29,924 nt of DNA from [Eubacterium] saphenum (GCA_004557645.1 SFGI01000026.1:1-29924); one strand, 5' to 3'. Shown: positions 22,386-29,917, counted from the first letter of the stretch. Translations and numbers: made by a program. The notes: a model not told the origin generated them from the sequence alone.

Positions 22386-22790
22386 TTATTTTTTTCCTTT
22401 TTTATTCTTTGCAGAAGACAGATGCAGCTGCACACCACTGCCATTTTCCAGTGCCAGTGTATATTCATCCAGTTTATTTTCTGCATCTTCTCTGGCTTTT
22501 TCTGCTTCTTCCAGCTTTGCAGACAAATCTTGTACCCTGGCTGTCAAACCCTGCAACTTGCCTTCCAGTTCTGCCACATAGGCCTTTTCCTTGAAATAAT
22601 CATCTGCCACATTGATAGAAGTCAGCACATAGGCAAGGCTGGAATCCATTGTAACAGCAACGGCCTTTTCCCGTACCTCTGCCATTTTTTCATCGATATA
22701 AGATGCCACCTGGCGCATATGTTCTTCAGATTCTTCCCCAACCAGCGTAAAGCTTTTTCCGTCAATGGAAATCTTCACTCTGTTCTTCAT
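22386..22790 (-). CDS. zapA: Cell division protein ZapA
   Basis: The 134-aa FtsZ-associated protein bundles FtsZ filaments at the division site. The N-terminal ZapA domain (~1-70) has KNRVKISIDGKSFTLVGEE, then MRQVASYIDEKM and a DSSLAYVLTSINVADDYF helix. A long Glu/Lys/Ala coiled coil (~70-112) and a basic tail follow. It is longer than enterobacterial ZapA, as in many clostridia. I use the ATG at 22790; an in-frame GTG at 22799 is too close to the AAGGGAA site. It is first in the cluster that continues with U32, SEDS, PBP and patatin, about 106 bp before the U32 start. Confidence 0.92.
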   Translation of the reverse strand: MKNRVKISIDGKSFTLVGEESEEHMRQVASYIDEKMAEVREKAVAVTMDSSLAYVLTSINVADDYFKEKAYVAELEGKLQGLTARVQDLSAKLEEAEKAREDAENKLDEYTLALENGSGVQLHLSSAKNKKGKK

Positions 22791-22838
22791 GTACTGCACT
22801 TCCCTTCATAGTCTTTCACGATCACATACCTAATTGTA

Positions 22839-22844
22839 AGTATA
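22839..22844 (-). promoter_or_regulatory. Probable -10 box for the zapA cluster
   Basis: TATACT on the minus strand at 22844-22839, preceded by TGTGG, has a predicted start near 22832, ~40 nt ahead of zapA. The -35 region (TTTCTT at 17 bp) is weak. No other promoter is evident down to 15951. Confidence 0.5.
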
Positions 22845-22924
22845 CCACAAATGCTTTCTATAAGAAATAGATTTTTTTACATAGTCTCGGCTGAAAAAAC
22901 ATTTTTCTTTCCAAATATAAATAT

Positions 22925-22957
22925 ATAAAAAACCCCATACGAAAACTCGTATGGGGT
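22925..22957 (-). terminator. Terminator of the vor operon
   Basis: A 10-bp perfect stem ACCCCATACG/CGTATGGGGT (22932-22941 with 22948-22957) has a 6-nt loop and an A-run at 22927-22932 that becomes the U-tract on the minus strand. It lies 22 bp after the gamma gene stop. Confidence 0.88.
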
Positions 22958-22979
22958 CGAAAATCAATTCTTGGGTGGA

Positions 22980-23543
22980 TTATTTATCCAGTTCTTTTGC
23001 ACAGTTATAACCCAGTTCGAATGCTTTTTTGTTATCGGGGATGAATTTTGCTTTGCCGCCTTCGAAAACATGTGTGAACGCATCATCAATGCTTTCTACT
23101 TTAATGGGGCTTGTAGCGTAAACAACTGCACCCAGCATAACCAGGTTAGCCAGTTTAGAACCACCGAAAGCTTCTACTGCAATTTTGTTTGCAGGAATGT
23201 TGAATACTCTTGTGCCAGCTTTTGCCTGACCTTCTTCCAGTTCAGCCAAGTCAGCGTTGATTACCAGAGCGCCGCCATCTGCTACTGTATGTGCGAATTT
23301 ATCCAGGGAAGGTTTGTTCAGAGCTACTACACAAGTTGCATCCTTTGTGATAACGGGAGAACCAATGCCTTCGTCAGAAATGATAACATGTACGTTAGAT
23401 GTACCGCCACGCATTTCGGGGCCGTAGGAAGGGCACCAAGATACTTCTTTACCTTCCAGCATAGCTGCATAAGCAAGGATTTTACCCATGGACTGTGTCC
23501 CCTGGCCACCAAAACCTGCGAAGATGATAGAAAATGTACTCAT
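22980..23543 (-). CDS. vorC: 2-oxoacid:ferredoxin oxidoreductase, gamma subunit (Vor/Kor type)
   Basis: The 187-aa gamma subunit binds and positions CoA in the four-subunit enzyme. The glycine-rich N-terminal strand IIFAGFGGQGTQSMGK, the SYGPEMRGGTSNVHVIISD motif and the KIAVEAFGGSKLANLVMLGA stretch are typical of VorC/KorC. The real start is ATG 23543, nine bases after AGGAGG; the open frame runs 14 codons further into the beta gene. It is the last gene of the operon, one base after the beta stop, and is followed by a strong terminator. Confidence 0.92.
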   Translation of the reverse strand: MSTFSIIFAGFGGQGTQSMGKILAYAAMLEGKEVSWCPSYGPEMRGGTSNVHVIISDEGIGSPVITKDATCVVALNKPSLDKFAHTVADGGALVINADLAELEEGQAKAGTRVFNIPANKIAVEAFGGSKLANLVMLGAVVYATSPIKVESIDDAFTHVFEGGKAKFIPDNKKAFELGYNCAKELDK

Positions 23544-23544
23544 A

Positions 23545-24297
23545 TTATTTGCCCTCCTCTGCTGTGATATCTTTGAAAACGCCAAGAGGATAGTAAGGGA
23601 TCATTTTTTCTCTTACGAATTCCATAGCTTTTACAGGTGTCAGACCCCAGTTTGTAGGGCAGGAAGATACTACTTCAATGAAAGTGAAGCCCAGACCCTG
23701 TTTCTGGATTTCGAATGCTTTTCTGATAGCTCTCTTTGCTGCTGTAACCTGAGCGGGTGTGGAAACACTTACTCTTTCGATGTAAGCGGGACCTGTCAGT
23801 GTAGCCAGCATTTCGGAAACACGCAGAGGGTTACCATTGATCTTAGGATCACGGCCTGCTTTTGCTGTTGTTGCTTTCATGCCGGGCAGTGTTGTAGGAG
23901 CCATCTGACCGCCTGTCATACCATAGATACCGTTGTTGATGAAGATTGTTGTGATCTTTTCACCACGAGCTGCTGCGTGAACGATTTCACATGTACCGAT
24001 GGAAGCCAGGTCACCGTCGCCCTGATATGTCATAACAACTTTGTCAGGATGTACTCTCTTGATACCTGTTGCTGTAGCGGGAGCACGACCATGTGCACAC
24101 TGGATTGCGTCAAAGTTGAAGTAGTTGTTTGCAAATACAGCACAACCTACAGGAACACAAGCGATTGTGTTTTCTACTTCGCCCATTTCTTCCAGAACTT
24201 CTGCTACCAGTCTATGTACGATGCCGTGTGCGCAACCAGGACAATAATGCAATTTGGCATCTGTTAAAGCTTTAGTTTTTTCAAATACAACTGCCAT
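23545..24297 (-). CDS. vorA: 2-oxoacid:ferredoxin oxidoreductase, beta subunit (TPP-binding)
   Basis: The 250-aa subunit holds thiamine diphosphate and a [4Fe-4S] cluster. It shows CPGC (Cys19, Cys22), the TPP-Mg motif GDGD (93-96) with NNGIYGMTGGQ (121-131), and SSCPTNWG near the end. With alpha and gamma it decarboxylates a branched-chain 2-oxoacid or 2-oxoglutarate to acyl-CoA and reduces ferredoxin. The lack of an extended C-terminus and the separate ferredoxin gene match the VorDBAC arrangement of Clostridia. The stop of the alpha gene overlaps its start as TAATG. Substrate (isovalerate-type versus 2-oxoglutarate) is not decided by the sequence. Confidence 0.93.
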   Translation of the reverse strand: MAVVFEKTKALTDAKLHYCPGCAHGIVHRLVAEVLEEMGEVENTIACVPVGCAVFANNYFNFDAIQCAHGRAPATATGIKRVHPDKVVMTYQGDGDLASIGTCEIVHAAARGEKITTIFINNGIYGMTGGQMAPTTLPGMKATTAKAGRDPKINGNPLRVSEMLATLTGPAYIERVSVSTPAQVTAAKRAIRKAFEIQKQGLGFTFIEVVSSCPTNWGLTPVKAMEFVREKMIPYYPLGVFKDITAEEGK

Positions 24298-25355
24298 TAT
24301 TTGTCACCTCCCATGATTTCTTTTGCGAATGCAACCACTTCGTCAACAGTAGGTACGTTACCACCTGTTCTGCCGTGGAATACTACTTTGTTTTTATCGT
24401 TACATGCATATGCAACGTCGGGTACCATCTGACCCATGGACATTTCTACATCCAGATATTTTTTAACCTGACCATTCCATTTGTCGAATGCTTTCTGAGG
24501 GAAAGGCCACAGTGTTTTAGGTCTGATCATACCTACTTTGTAACCTTCAGCTCTCAGGTAACCGATTGCTGTTCTTACAACTCTGGAAGCTGTACCATAG
24601 GATACGAATGCATATTCAGCATCTTCCATCAGATAATCTTCCCATGCTTCTTCGTTAGCCAGAATTCTTTCATATACTTCGAAGTGTTCATGGTTCCAAG
24701 CTTCACAGTCATCGGGGTCGATAACCAGGTTTTTGATGTTGTGTCTTTCGCCTTTGCCTTTACCTGTCAGAGCCCATGTCTTTTCAGGGATACCTTCTCT
24801 GCGAACGTAGTTGAATTCTACGGGTTCCATCATCTGACCGATCAGACCGTCAGCCAGAACGATAACAGGTGTGCCATACATATCAGCGATATCGAATGCG
24901 TCCATAACCATGTCAACAGCTTCCTGAACGGATGCGGGAGCCAGAACTACGTTGTGGTAGTCACCGTTGGAACCGCCTTTTACTGCCATGTTATAGTCAG
25001 CCTGACCGGGCTGAATTGTACCCAGGCCCGGGCCACCACGCATCATGTTGATAATAACTGCGGGAAGGCTTGCGTTAGAGATGTAACCGATACCTTCCTG
25101 TTTCAGTGCAACCCCGGGGGAAGAAGAGCTTGTCAGAACTCTTGCGCCAGCTGCTGCTGCACCATAAACCATGTTGATTGCAGCTACTTCAGATTCAGCC
25201 TGAACGAATGTGCCGCCAACCTTGGGTAATTCACTAGATAAATATTCAGGTACTTCGGACTGAGGAGTGATGGGATAGCCAAAGAAATATCTGCAACCCG
25301 CCTCGATAGCCGCTTTACCAACTGCTTCGTTGCCTTTCATCAAAACTTTTGCCAT
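24297..25355 (-). CDS. vorB: 2-oxoacid:ferredoxin oxidoreductase, alpha subunit (VorB-like)
   Basis: The 352-aa pyrimidine-binding subunit begins MAKVLMKGNEAVGKAA and has FFGYPITPQSEVPEYLS. The cofactor-activating glutamate lies in VQAESEVAAINMVYGAAAAGAR, and RGGPGLGTIQPGQADYN is characteristic of the VorB/KorA group rather than of pyruvate enzymes (GDHSD is absent). It ends with a domain containing MIRPKTLWPFP. The start at 25355 has GAGGAGG upstream, 19 bp after the ferredoxin gene. A second, differently built oxoacid oxidoreductase lies at 3323-6618, so the two probably have different substrates. Confidence 0.93.
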   Translation of the reverse strand: MAKVLMKGNEAVGKAAIEAGCRYFFGYPITPQSEVPEYLSSELPKVGGTFVQAESEVAAINMVYGAAAAGARVLTSSSSPGVALKQEGIGYISNASLPAVIINMMRGGPGLGTIQPGQADYNMAVKGGSNGDYHNVVLAPASVQEAVDMVMDAFDIADMYGTPVIVLADGLIGQMMEPVEFNYVRREGIPEKTWALTGKGKGERHNIKNLVIDPDDCEAWNHEHFEVYERILANEEAWEDYLMEDAEYAFVSYGTASRVVRTAIGYLRAEGYKVGMIRPKTLWPFPQKAFDKWNGQVKKYLDVEMSMGQMVPDVAYACNDKNKVVFHGRTGGNVPTVDEVVAFAKEIMGGDK

Positions 25356-25374
25356 TGAAAAATCCTCCTCTCTA

Positions 25375-25590
25375 TTAGTCCAGCTTTTCTACTGTGATTG
25401 CACAGTCAGGGCACATCTTTGCACAGCTTGTGCATGCGATACAATCTTCGCTTACCATTTCAGCGGGATTGTAACCTGCGGGATTGATTTTTGTTGTCGA
25501 AAGAGCCAGAACGTTCTTAGGACAAACAGATACACAAAGACCGCAACCCTTGCAAATCACTTCATTGATCGTTACTTTACCTTTTGCCAT
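25375..25590 (-). CDS. vorD: 2x[4Fe-4S] ferredoxin subunit of the Vor/Kor enzyme
   Basis: The 71-aa ferredoxin-like delta subunit has two CxxCxxCxxxCP motifs (Cys13/16/19/23 and Cys50/53/56/60), plus an extra Cys63. It relays electrons from the TPP-bearing subunits to free ferredoxin. GGAGGTG lies 10 nt before the ATG. It is 29 bp after the P-loop ATPase gene and 19 bp before vorB. Confidence 0.93.
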   Translation of the reverse strand: MAKGKVTINEVICKGCGLCVSVCPKNVLALSTTKINPAGYNPAEMVSEDCIACTSCAKMCPDCAITVEKLD

Positions 25591-25619
25591 TCAAAATACA
25601 CCTCCATAAATATTTGAAT

Positions 25620-26300
25620 TTACATCCAGGTTTCTCTCATATTAAACTCCATAGGGAATAATTCCCCAGAAAGTCCTTCAGGTACTTCCTCTGTCAAAAG
25701 ATCTTTAACATAGGAAACATATTTCACAGGTACCCCTGTGCGCTTTGTTACTTCTTTCAATATCTCATCCCCATGAACCAGACAGTCAACTGTGGTTTCT
25801 CTTACCAGGTTTGTGTTATTGATGAAGCCTGTCACTTTCAGTCCTGCAGCATATTCCAGATTTTCCATCTGTTCGATGATGCCCTCGGGTGTAGAGGTAT
25901 TGGGACGATACGTATTGACTACCATAAAGAAGTCTGTCTCGGAATGATCCAGAACGGGTTTGATTCTGCCCAGTACCAGAGTACCTACGTCATTGCCGCC
26001 AAGGTCGATCACATACTGATATTCCTTATTGACAACAGGCATTGTCATTGCGCCGGAAACAGCAGGCACATCGGCAGCCGCTGTATCCAGATTGGATGCG
26101 ATGACCCGTATGCCCTTTTCTTCCAGCTCCGCCTTCTTTTCACGAGAACGGAAATAAACATTTACGATATCCAAATCGGCAATAGCGACCTTGCCTTCCA
26201 CGCTTTCGCGCAGCTTCGTCACATAATTGACTGCAAACTCAGTCTTGCCACTGCCGTAGTGACCAGAGATGATCCTGACTCTTTTGTCATCAGTTACCAT
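25620..26300 (-). CDS. P-loop (SIMIBI-type) ATPase heading the vor operon
   Basis: The 226-aa protein has a Walker A motif GHYGSGKT (13-20) at the very N-terminus, VAIADLDIVNVYFRSREK as the switch I-like region, and YVIDLGGNDVG as Walker B. This places it with MinD/CobB/Mrp-like nucleotide-binding proteins. Its function is unknown. I chose the ATG at 26300, eight bases after GGAGG; the frame also opens at a TTG 15 bases earlier that would lie on the ribosome site. It is the first gene of the message that then encodes the Vor/Kor ferredoxin and catalytic subunits, suggesting help in assembly or cofactor loading of that enzyme. That is inference from position only. Confidence 0.85.
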   Translation of the reverse strand: MVTDDKRVRIISGHYGSGKTEFAVNYVTKLRESVEGKVAIADLDIVNVYFRSREKKAELEEKGIRVIASNLDTAAADVPAVSGAMTMPVVNKEYQYVIDLGGNDVGTLVLGRIKPVLDHSETDFFMVVNTYRPNTSTPEGIIEQMENLEYAAGLKVTGFINNTNLVRETTVDCLVHGDEILKEVTKRTGVPVKYVSYVKDLLTEEVPEGLSGELFPMEFNMRETWM

Positions 26301-26367
26301 GTTTTTCGCCTCCAAAAGCTTTTCCTATTTTTTATCATACATTATTTTTATGCATATTTCCCAAAAC

Positions 26368-26378
26368 TAGTATGACAA
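26368..26378. promoter_or_regulatory. TNGTNNNACNA site in the vor leader
   Basis: TAGTATGACAA matches the consensus of FadR-subfamily GntR regulators. It lies about 90 nt downstream of the predicted vor start, where a bound repressor could act as a roadblock. The match is short. Confidence 0.3.
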
Positions 26379-26470
26379 AAAACATTTTATATAAGATTTA
26401 AATAAAATAATGATATATTACAAAAATATTTTAGATATTTTTTCAATCAACTTCTTCCTTATATGCTCAC

Positions 26471-26499
26471 ATTATAACGCAACTTTTTATTACTTGCAA
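26471..26499 (-). promoter_or_regulatory. Promoter of the vor operon
   Basis: On the minus strand TTGCAA (26499-26494), a 17-bp spacer and TATAAT (26476-26471) are present, with a predicted start near 26464 and a leader of ~164 nt before the ATPase gene. The hexamers and spacing are the same as at glnN. Confidence 0.8.
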
Positions 26500-26649
26500 G
26501 AAAATTAACATATTTTTTCGTTAGTATTCAAAAAAAAACACAAATTCTGACACAAAAAAAACTAAAAATGTCGGCCGCTCTGCAATACATTTGTACGAAT
26601 GTTCTATTTTTTTCGAAAAAATTCACTCAATTTTGCCTTATTTTGCTAT

Positions 26650-26660
26650 TTGTCATACAA
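26650..26660. promoter_or_regulatory. TTGTCATACAA site 1
   Basis: A TTGT-CAT-ACAA inverted repeat matches TNGTNNNACNA. It is the same 11-mer as at 26771-26781 and is embedded in a 14-bp direct repeat. It lies between the vor promoter and the glnN terminator. Confidence 0.35.
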
Positions 26661-26706
26661 ATAAACCACGTATGTTCTGCAAACAAAACAAGCCAAAAAT
26701 GTGAAG

Positions 26707-26749
26707 AACCCTCGCTTTCTCCAAAGTTCTTTTTGGGAAAACGAGGGTT
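26707..26749 (-). terminator. Terminator of glnN
   Basis: The outer stem AACCCTCG/CGAGGGTT (26707-26714 with 26742-26749) is extended by an imperfect inner stem. It lies 38 bp after the glnN stop. The following minus-strand sequence is only partly T-rich, so efficiency is uncertain. Confidence 0.65.
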
Positions 26750-26770
26750 TGTTAACGTTTTATTTTTTAT

Positions 26771-26781
26771 TTGTCATACAA
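26771..26781. promoter_or_regulatory. TTGTCATACAA site 2
   Basis: A second identical copy of the 11-bp inverted repeat, six bases after the glnN stop codon. Its position in a 3' region argues against a role in glnN initiation. Confidence 0.3.
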
Positions 26782-26786
26782 GAGTG

Positions 26787-28895
26787 TTAAATGTTAAACA
26801 GCAATTCGCCGTATGTAGGGAAGGGCCATGCGTTTTCATCTACCAGCATTTCCAGCTGATCGGCAGGCTCTCTCAGTTCTTTCATAGCTTGGAATACATA
26901 ATCACGATAGAAGATCGCCTGAGATTTGCTGTCACCTTTCAGCATACCTGCCTGTTCTGTTACTTCTGCCAGCATTTTCAGACGTTCATGGAACAGTTTC
27001 AGGTTATGGTTGATCTCATTCAGCAGTTCTTCTTCCGCAGAAGTATCCACGCCAACGGCCTTCAGTGCCGCAACAGACTGGGCAACTTCTCCGGCATATT
27101 TTACCACTGCAGGGCGAATCTGTTTGGAAGCGATATCGATCATTGTTTTCGCTTCGATATTGATCTGCTTTACATAGCCTTCATAACGAATCTCTGCTCT
27201 GGACTGCAGTTCGATCTTGCTCAGTACGCCATGCTTGCCGAACAGATCAATGACTTTTTCATCCAGAAATGCATCTACCGCATCTACAGAATTTGTAATA
27301 TTGGGCAGACCTCTGCGTTCCGCTTCCTGTACCCATTCATCGGAATAGCCATTGCCGTCGAAAATGATGCGTTTATGTTCCACATAAGTCCTGCGGATCA
27401 GCTCATGGACCGCCGCATTGAAATCCTCTGCCTGCTCCAGTTCATCGGCAAACTGTCTCAATTCTTCTGCAACGATGGTGTTCAGGGCAAAATTGGGACC
27501 GGAAATAGAGCCGGAAGAAGGAGGCATACGGAATTCGAATTTATTACCGGTAAAGGCAAAGGGAGAGGTTCTGTTTCTGTCTGTAGCATCTTTTTTCAGG
27601 GCGGGCAGTGTGTTTACACCAACGCGCATCTTACCGCCCTGCAGGCTGCTTGTAGCTTCGCCATGCTCAATCTGATCGAAGATATCCTGCAGCTGATCCC
27701 CCAAGAAGATGGAGATGATGGCAGGAGGTGCTTCCTGGGAGCCCAGACGATGATCGTTGCCAGGGTTGGATGCAGACAATCTCAGCAATTCGGGATATTC
27801 ATCCACCCCTTTGATGATAGCAGCAAGGAATACCAGGAACTGAGCATTTTCATGGGGTGTTTTGCCAGGGTCCAGCAGATTCTGACCGTCATCTGTACAA
27901 AGAGACCAGTTGTTGTGCTTGCCGCTGCCATTGACACCGGCAAAGGGTTTTTCATGGAGCAGACATGCCAGACCATGATGGCTGGCGATACGTTTCATGG
28001 CTTCCATGATAAGCTGGTTATGATCTGTCGCCTGGTTGCAGTCGTCATAAATAGGTGCCAGTTCATGCTGGGCAGGGGCAACTTCATTATGCTGTGTTTT
28101 CGCAGGTACCCCCAGCTTCCACAATTCCACGTTCAATTCATGCATGAAGCATGCGATTCTTTCCTTGATGCTGCCGAAATAGTGATCGTCCATTTCCTGC
28201 CCTTTGGGAGGCGCAGCACCAAACAAAGTACGGCCTGTAAAGATCAGGTCTTTTCTCTGTTTATACAATTCTCTGTCGATCAGGAAATATTCCTGCTCCG
28301 CGCCGCAGCTGACTGTGATCTTTTTGGCAGTATCGTTACCAAACAAACGCACGATACGCATGGCCTGTCTGCTGACTGCTTCAGCAGAACGCAGCAAAGG
28401 TGTTTTCTTATCCAGTGCTTCCCCTGTATAAGAATAGAAAGCCGTAGGGATATATAATGTAACACCGCCGGCATCTTCTCTCAGGAAAGCAGGAGAGGTA
28501 CAGTCCCATGCTGTATAGCCCCGGGCTTCAAATGTAGCACGCAGACCGCCGGAAGGGAAAGAAGATGCATCCGATTCCCCTTTGATCAATTCTTTACCGG
28601 AAAATTCCATGATAGCTTTGCCATTGGAAGGAGGTGCCAGAAAGGAATCATGTTTTTCTGCTGTAATGCCTGTCATAGGCTGGAACCAATGGGTATAATG
28701 GGTAGCGCCCCGTTCGATGGCCCAGTCTTTCATGGCATTTGCAATGATATCTGCAATGGAGGAATTCAGCATTTCCCCTCTTTCGATGGTATTTTTCAGT
28801 TCTTCATATACTTTCTTGGGCAGATGCTCCCGCATCATCGTGTCATTGAATACATTCATCCCGAAAATTTCGGGTACAGAAACCTTGTCGTTCAT
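26787..28895 (-). CDS. glnN: Glutamine synthetase type III
   Basis: The 702-aa large-type glutamine synthetase makes glutamine from glutamate, ammonia and ATP in the cytoplasm. Size and motifs separate it from the ~450-aa GlnA. It shows the type III FGMNVFNDTMMREHLP opening, CGAEQEYFLID, AQHELAPIYDDCNQATDHNQL, and the HEKPFAGVNGSGKHNNWS signature of the active site. A C-terminal helical extension (~560-690) is normal for the type. The ATG at 28895 has a clear GAGGGG site 6 nt before it; an in-frame ATG ten codons earlier has none. It is transcribed alone, from a consensus promoter to its own terminator. No GlnR or TnrA box is evident. Confidence 0.97.
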   Translation of the reverse strand: MNDKVSVPEIFGMNVFNDTMMREHLPKKVYEELKNTIERGEMLNSSIADIIANAMKDWAIERGATHYTHWFQPMTGITAEKHDSFLAPPSNGKAIMEFSGKELIKGESDASSFPSGGLRATFEARGYTAWDCTSPAFLREDAGGVTLYIPTAFYSYTGEALDKKTPLLRSAEAVSRQAMRIVRLFGNDTAKKITVSCGAEQEYFLIDRELYKQRKDLIFTGRTLFGAAPPKGQEMDDHYFGSIKERIACFMHELNVELWKLGVPAKTQHNEVAPAQHELAPIYDDCNQATDHNQLIMEAMKRIASHHGLACLLHEKPFAGVNGSGKHNNWSLCTDDGQNLLDPGKTPHENAQFLVFLAAIIKGVDEYPELLRLSASNPGNDHRLGSQEAPPAIISIFLGDQLQDIFDQIEHGEATSSLQGGKMRVGVNTLPALKKDATDRNRTSPFAFTGNKFEFRMPPSSGSISGPNFALNTIVAEELRQFADELEQAEDFNAAVHELIRRTYVEHKRIIFDGNGYSDEWVQEAERRGLPNITNSVDAVDAFLDEKVIDLFGKHGVLSKIELQSRAEIRYEGYVKQINIEAKTMIDIASKQIRPAVVKYAGEVAQSVAALKAVGVDTSAEEELLNEINHNLKLFHERLKMLAEVTEQAGMLKGDSKSQAIFYRDYVFQAMKELREPADQLEMLVDENAWPFPTYGELLFNI

Positions 28896-28979
28896 AGATT
28901 GCCCCTCTCTTTTGTTCTGTTCCATAGCTACATTTTTTCATCATTCTATTATAATGAAGTCATTCACATTTATTTTTTT

Positions 28980-29008
28980 ATTATATAAGCCGCAAAAAGC
29001 TTTTGCAA
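28980..29008 (-). promoter_or_regulatory. Promoter of glnN
   Basis: On the minus strand TTGCAA (29008-29003), 17 bp and TATAAT (28985-28980) are present, with a start near 28973. A second TATAAT at 28953-28948 lies downstream without a matching -35 and could give an alternative start. Confidence 0.75.
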
Positions 29009-29178
29009 CGATTTTACTTTTTTCGATTTGGAGAAATCTTTTCTGTTCTGTGCTGATTTTTCATCAATTCATACAAAAACGATACCCAATCCGCCCTCTC
29101 CACAAAAACACTCTTCTCCCCCTCAAATCCACTTCAAATAAAAACCAAACATTTATTCTCATTTTCTTTATTTTCCTA
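29009..29178. other. Gene-free interval between glnN and the SOS-box gene
   Basis: About 170 bp of AT-rich, pyrimidine-rich DNA between two divergent promoters. I see no gene, repeat or RNA structure that I can support. Confidence 0.5.
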
Positions 29179-29207
29179 TTGAAAAAGAACAATTGTTCGT
29201 ATATAAT
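29179..29207 (+). promoter_or_regulatory. Promoter of the 86-aa orphan gene
   Basis: TTGAAA (29179-29184), a 17-bp spacer and TATAAT (29202-29207), with a start near 29214 and a 27-nt leader. The spacer is occupied by a LexA-type box, so the promoter should be strong but repressible. Confidence 0.85.
29187..29198. promoter_or_regulatory. LexA (SOS) box inside the promoter spacer
   Basis: GAAC-AATT-GTTC is a perfect 12-bp palindrome fitting the Gram-positive LexA/DinR core GAAC-N4-GTTC, followed by the preferred G at 29199. It sits exactly between the -35 and -10 boxes, where LexA binding would block RNA polymerase. Confidence 0.7.
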
Positions 29208-29240
29208 AAAGAGGAAGAATCCAACAGGGAGGAATGTCCT

Positions 29241-29501
29241 ATGAAACTTCGCAATCAACAGATCGATATGATCTCCTGGACATCAAAAGAAGGTATCGTT
29301 ACCCCCGTCCGTTTCCGTATGGAGGAAGATGGAGAAACTATCGTCATCAAAGTCAGTCATATCATTCGAACAGATAAAAACATGTTTGCCGGTACCCCCA
29401 CTCTTATCTTCCGCTGCAGCAGTGTCATCGGCGGCACCGAAAAGCTCTACGAGCTGACCTACAATTGCGGCAATCAGCAGTGGCTTTTGAAAAAAATATA
29501 A
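29241..29501 (+). CDS. Small protein of unknown function, probably SOS-controlled
   Basis: The 86-aa protein is predicted soluble, mainly beta-strand, with two cysteines (FRCSSV and YNCGN) and no signal or membrane segment. I do not recognise a family. The ATG at 29241 has GGGAGG 8 nt before it; the frame opens 16 codons earlier but that would begin upstream of the -10 box. The gene is alone between a consensus promoter with a LexA-type box and a terminator shared with the convergent next gene. If SOS-regulated, it could belong to DNA-damage tolerance or cell-cycle delay, but nothing in the protein itself shows this. Confidence 0.75.
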   Translation: MKLRNQQIDMISWTSKEGIVTPVRFRMEEDGETIVIKVSHIIRTDKNMFAGTPTLIFRCSSVIGGTEKLYELTYNCGNQQWLLKKI

Positions 29502-29540
29502 AAAGCCTTACATCCTTTTGGGATCTAAGGCTTTCTTTTT
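29502..29540. terminator. Bidirectional terminator between the two right-end genes
   Basis: AAAGCCTTA/TAAGGCTTT (29502-29510 with 29526-29534) has an inner TCC/GGA pairing, TTTTT at 29536-29540 on the + side and A-runs before 29502 for the minus side. Confidence 0.82.
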
Positions 29541-29545
29541 CCATA

Positions 29546-29863
29546 TCAGCATGCAGGACGAACGGTTCTGTGAACTTCCGCCCCTTCTCTTTCGCCAACA
29601 AAATCATCATATAATGCAGCCAGTTCTACGGGAAACGCCTTGCCCTTCCATAGTCGGCCGATAAATCGTTCTACTTCTTTTCTCTTTTCGGAAACCCCCT
29701 GCAGCGCCTCCCTTTCAGGGATCCCCTGGGCATCCATTCTTTCTATTTCCACGCCATAAATCTTGCCCGATTCGCCGGAACGAATCAAAAGGGAATATTT
29801 CAGAATATATTCTCTATGCAGTTCATCGCGAAGCTTTTTTTCACAGATCAAAGTTTTTCCCAT
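29546..29863 (-). CDS. DUF6514-like small protein
   Basis: The 105-aa protein resembles, from memory, the clostridial DUF6514 group. It has a strand-rich N-terminus (LREYILKYSL-like), a KIYGVEIER motif near residues 34-42, then a helix with EKRKEVERFIGRLWKGKAFPVELAALYDDF. No membrane segment or signal is seen. The function is unknown. I chose the ATG at 29863 with AAGGTGG upstream; the open frame continues 18 codons further but lacks a ribosome site there. A TATAAT at 29923-29918 on the minus strand fits its -10 box; the -35 lies beyond the window. Confidence 0.6.
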   Translation of the reverse strand: MGKTLICEKKLRDELHREYILKYSLLIRSGESGKIYGVEIERMDAQGIPEREALQGVSEKRKEVERFIGRLWKGKAFPVELAALYDDFVGEREGAEVHRTVRPAC

Positions 29864-29917
29864 TCGCTCCACCTTCCTAATATGGTTTGATTGATTTCTG
29901 TATTTCATTACAATCAT

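Larger units (their letters stand above)
26301..26786. other. Gene-free AT-rich interval between vor and glnN
   Basis: About 485 bp without a credible gene. It contains the ~160-nt vor leader, the vor promoter, three TNGTNNNACNA sites and the glnN terminator, each listed separately. A 14-bp direct repeat (TATTTGTCATACAA) occurs at 26647 and 26768. The open + strand frame crossing it is only the antisense of glnN. Confidence 0.6.

Noticed and set aside
29064..29258. 64-codon minus-strand frame between glnN and the SOS-box gene
   Set aside because: It overlaps the promoter and start of the 29241 gene, has no ribosome site and no recognisable protein.
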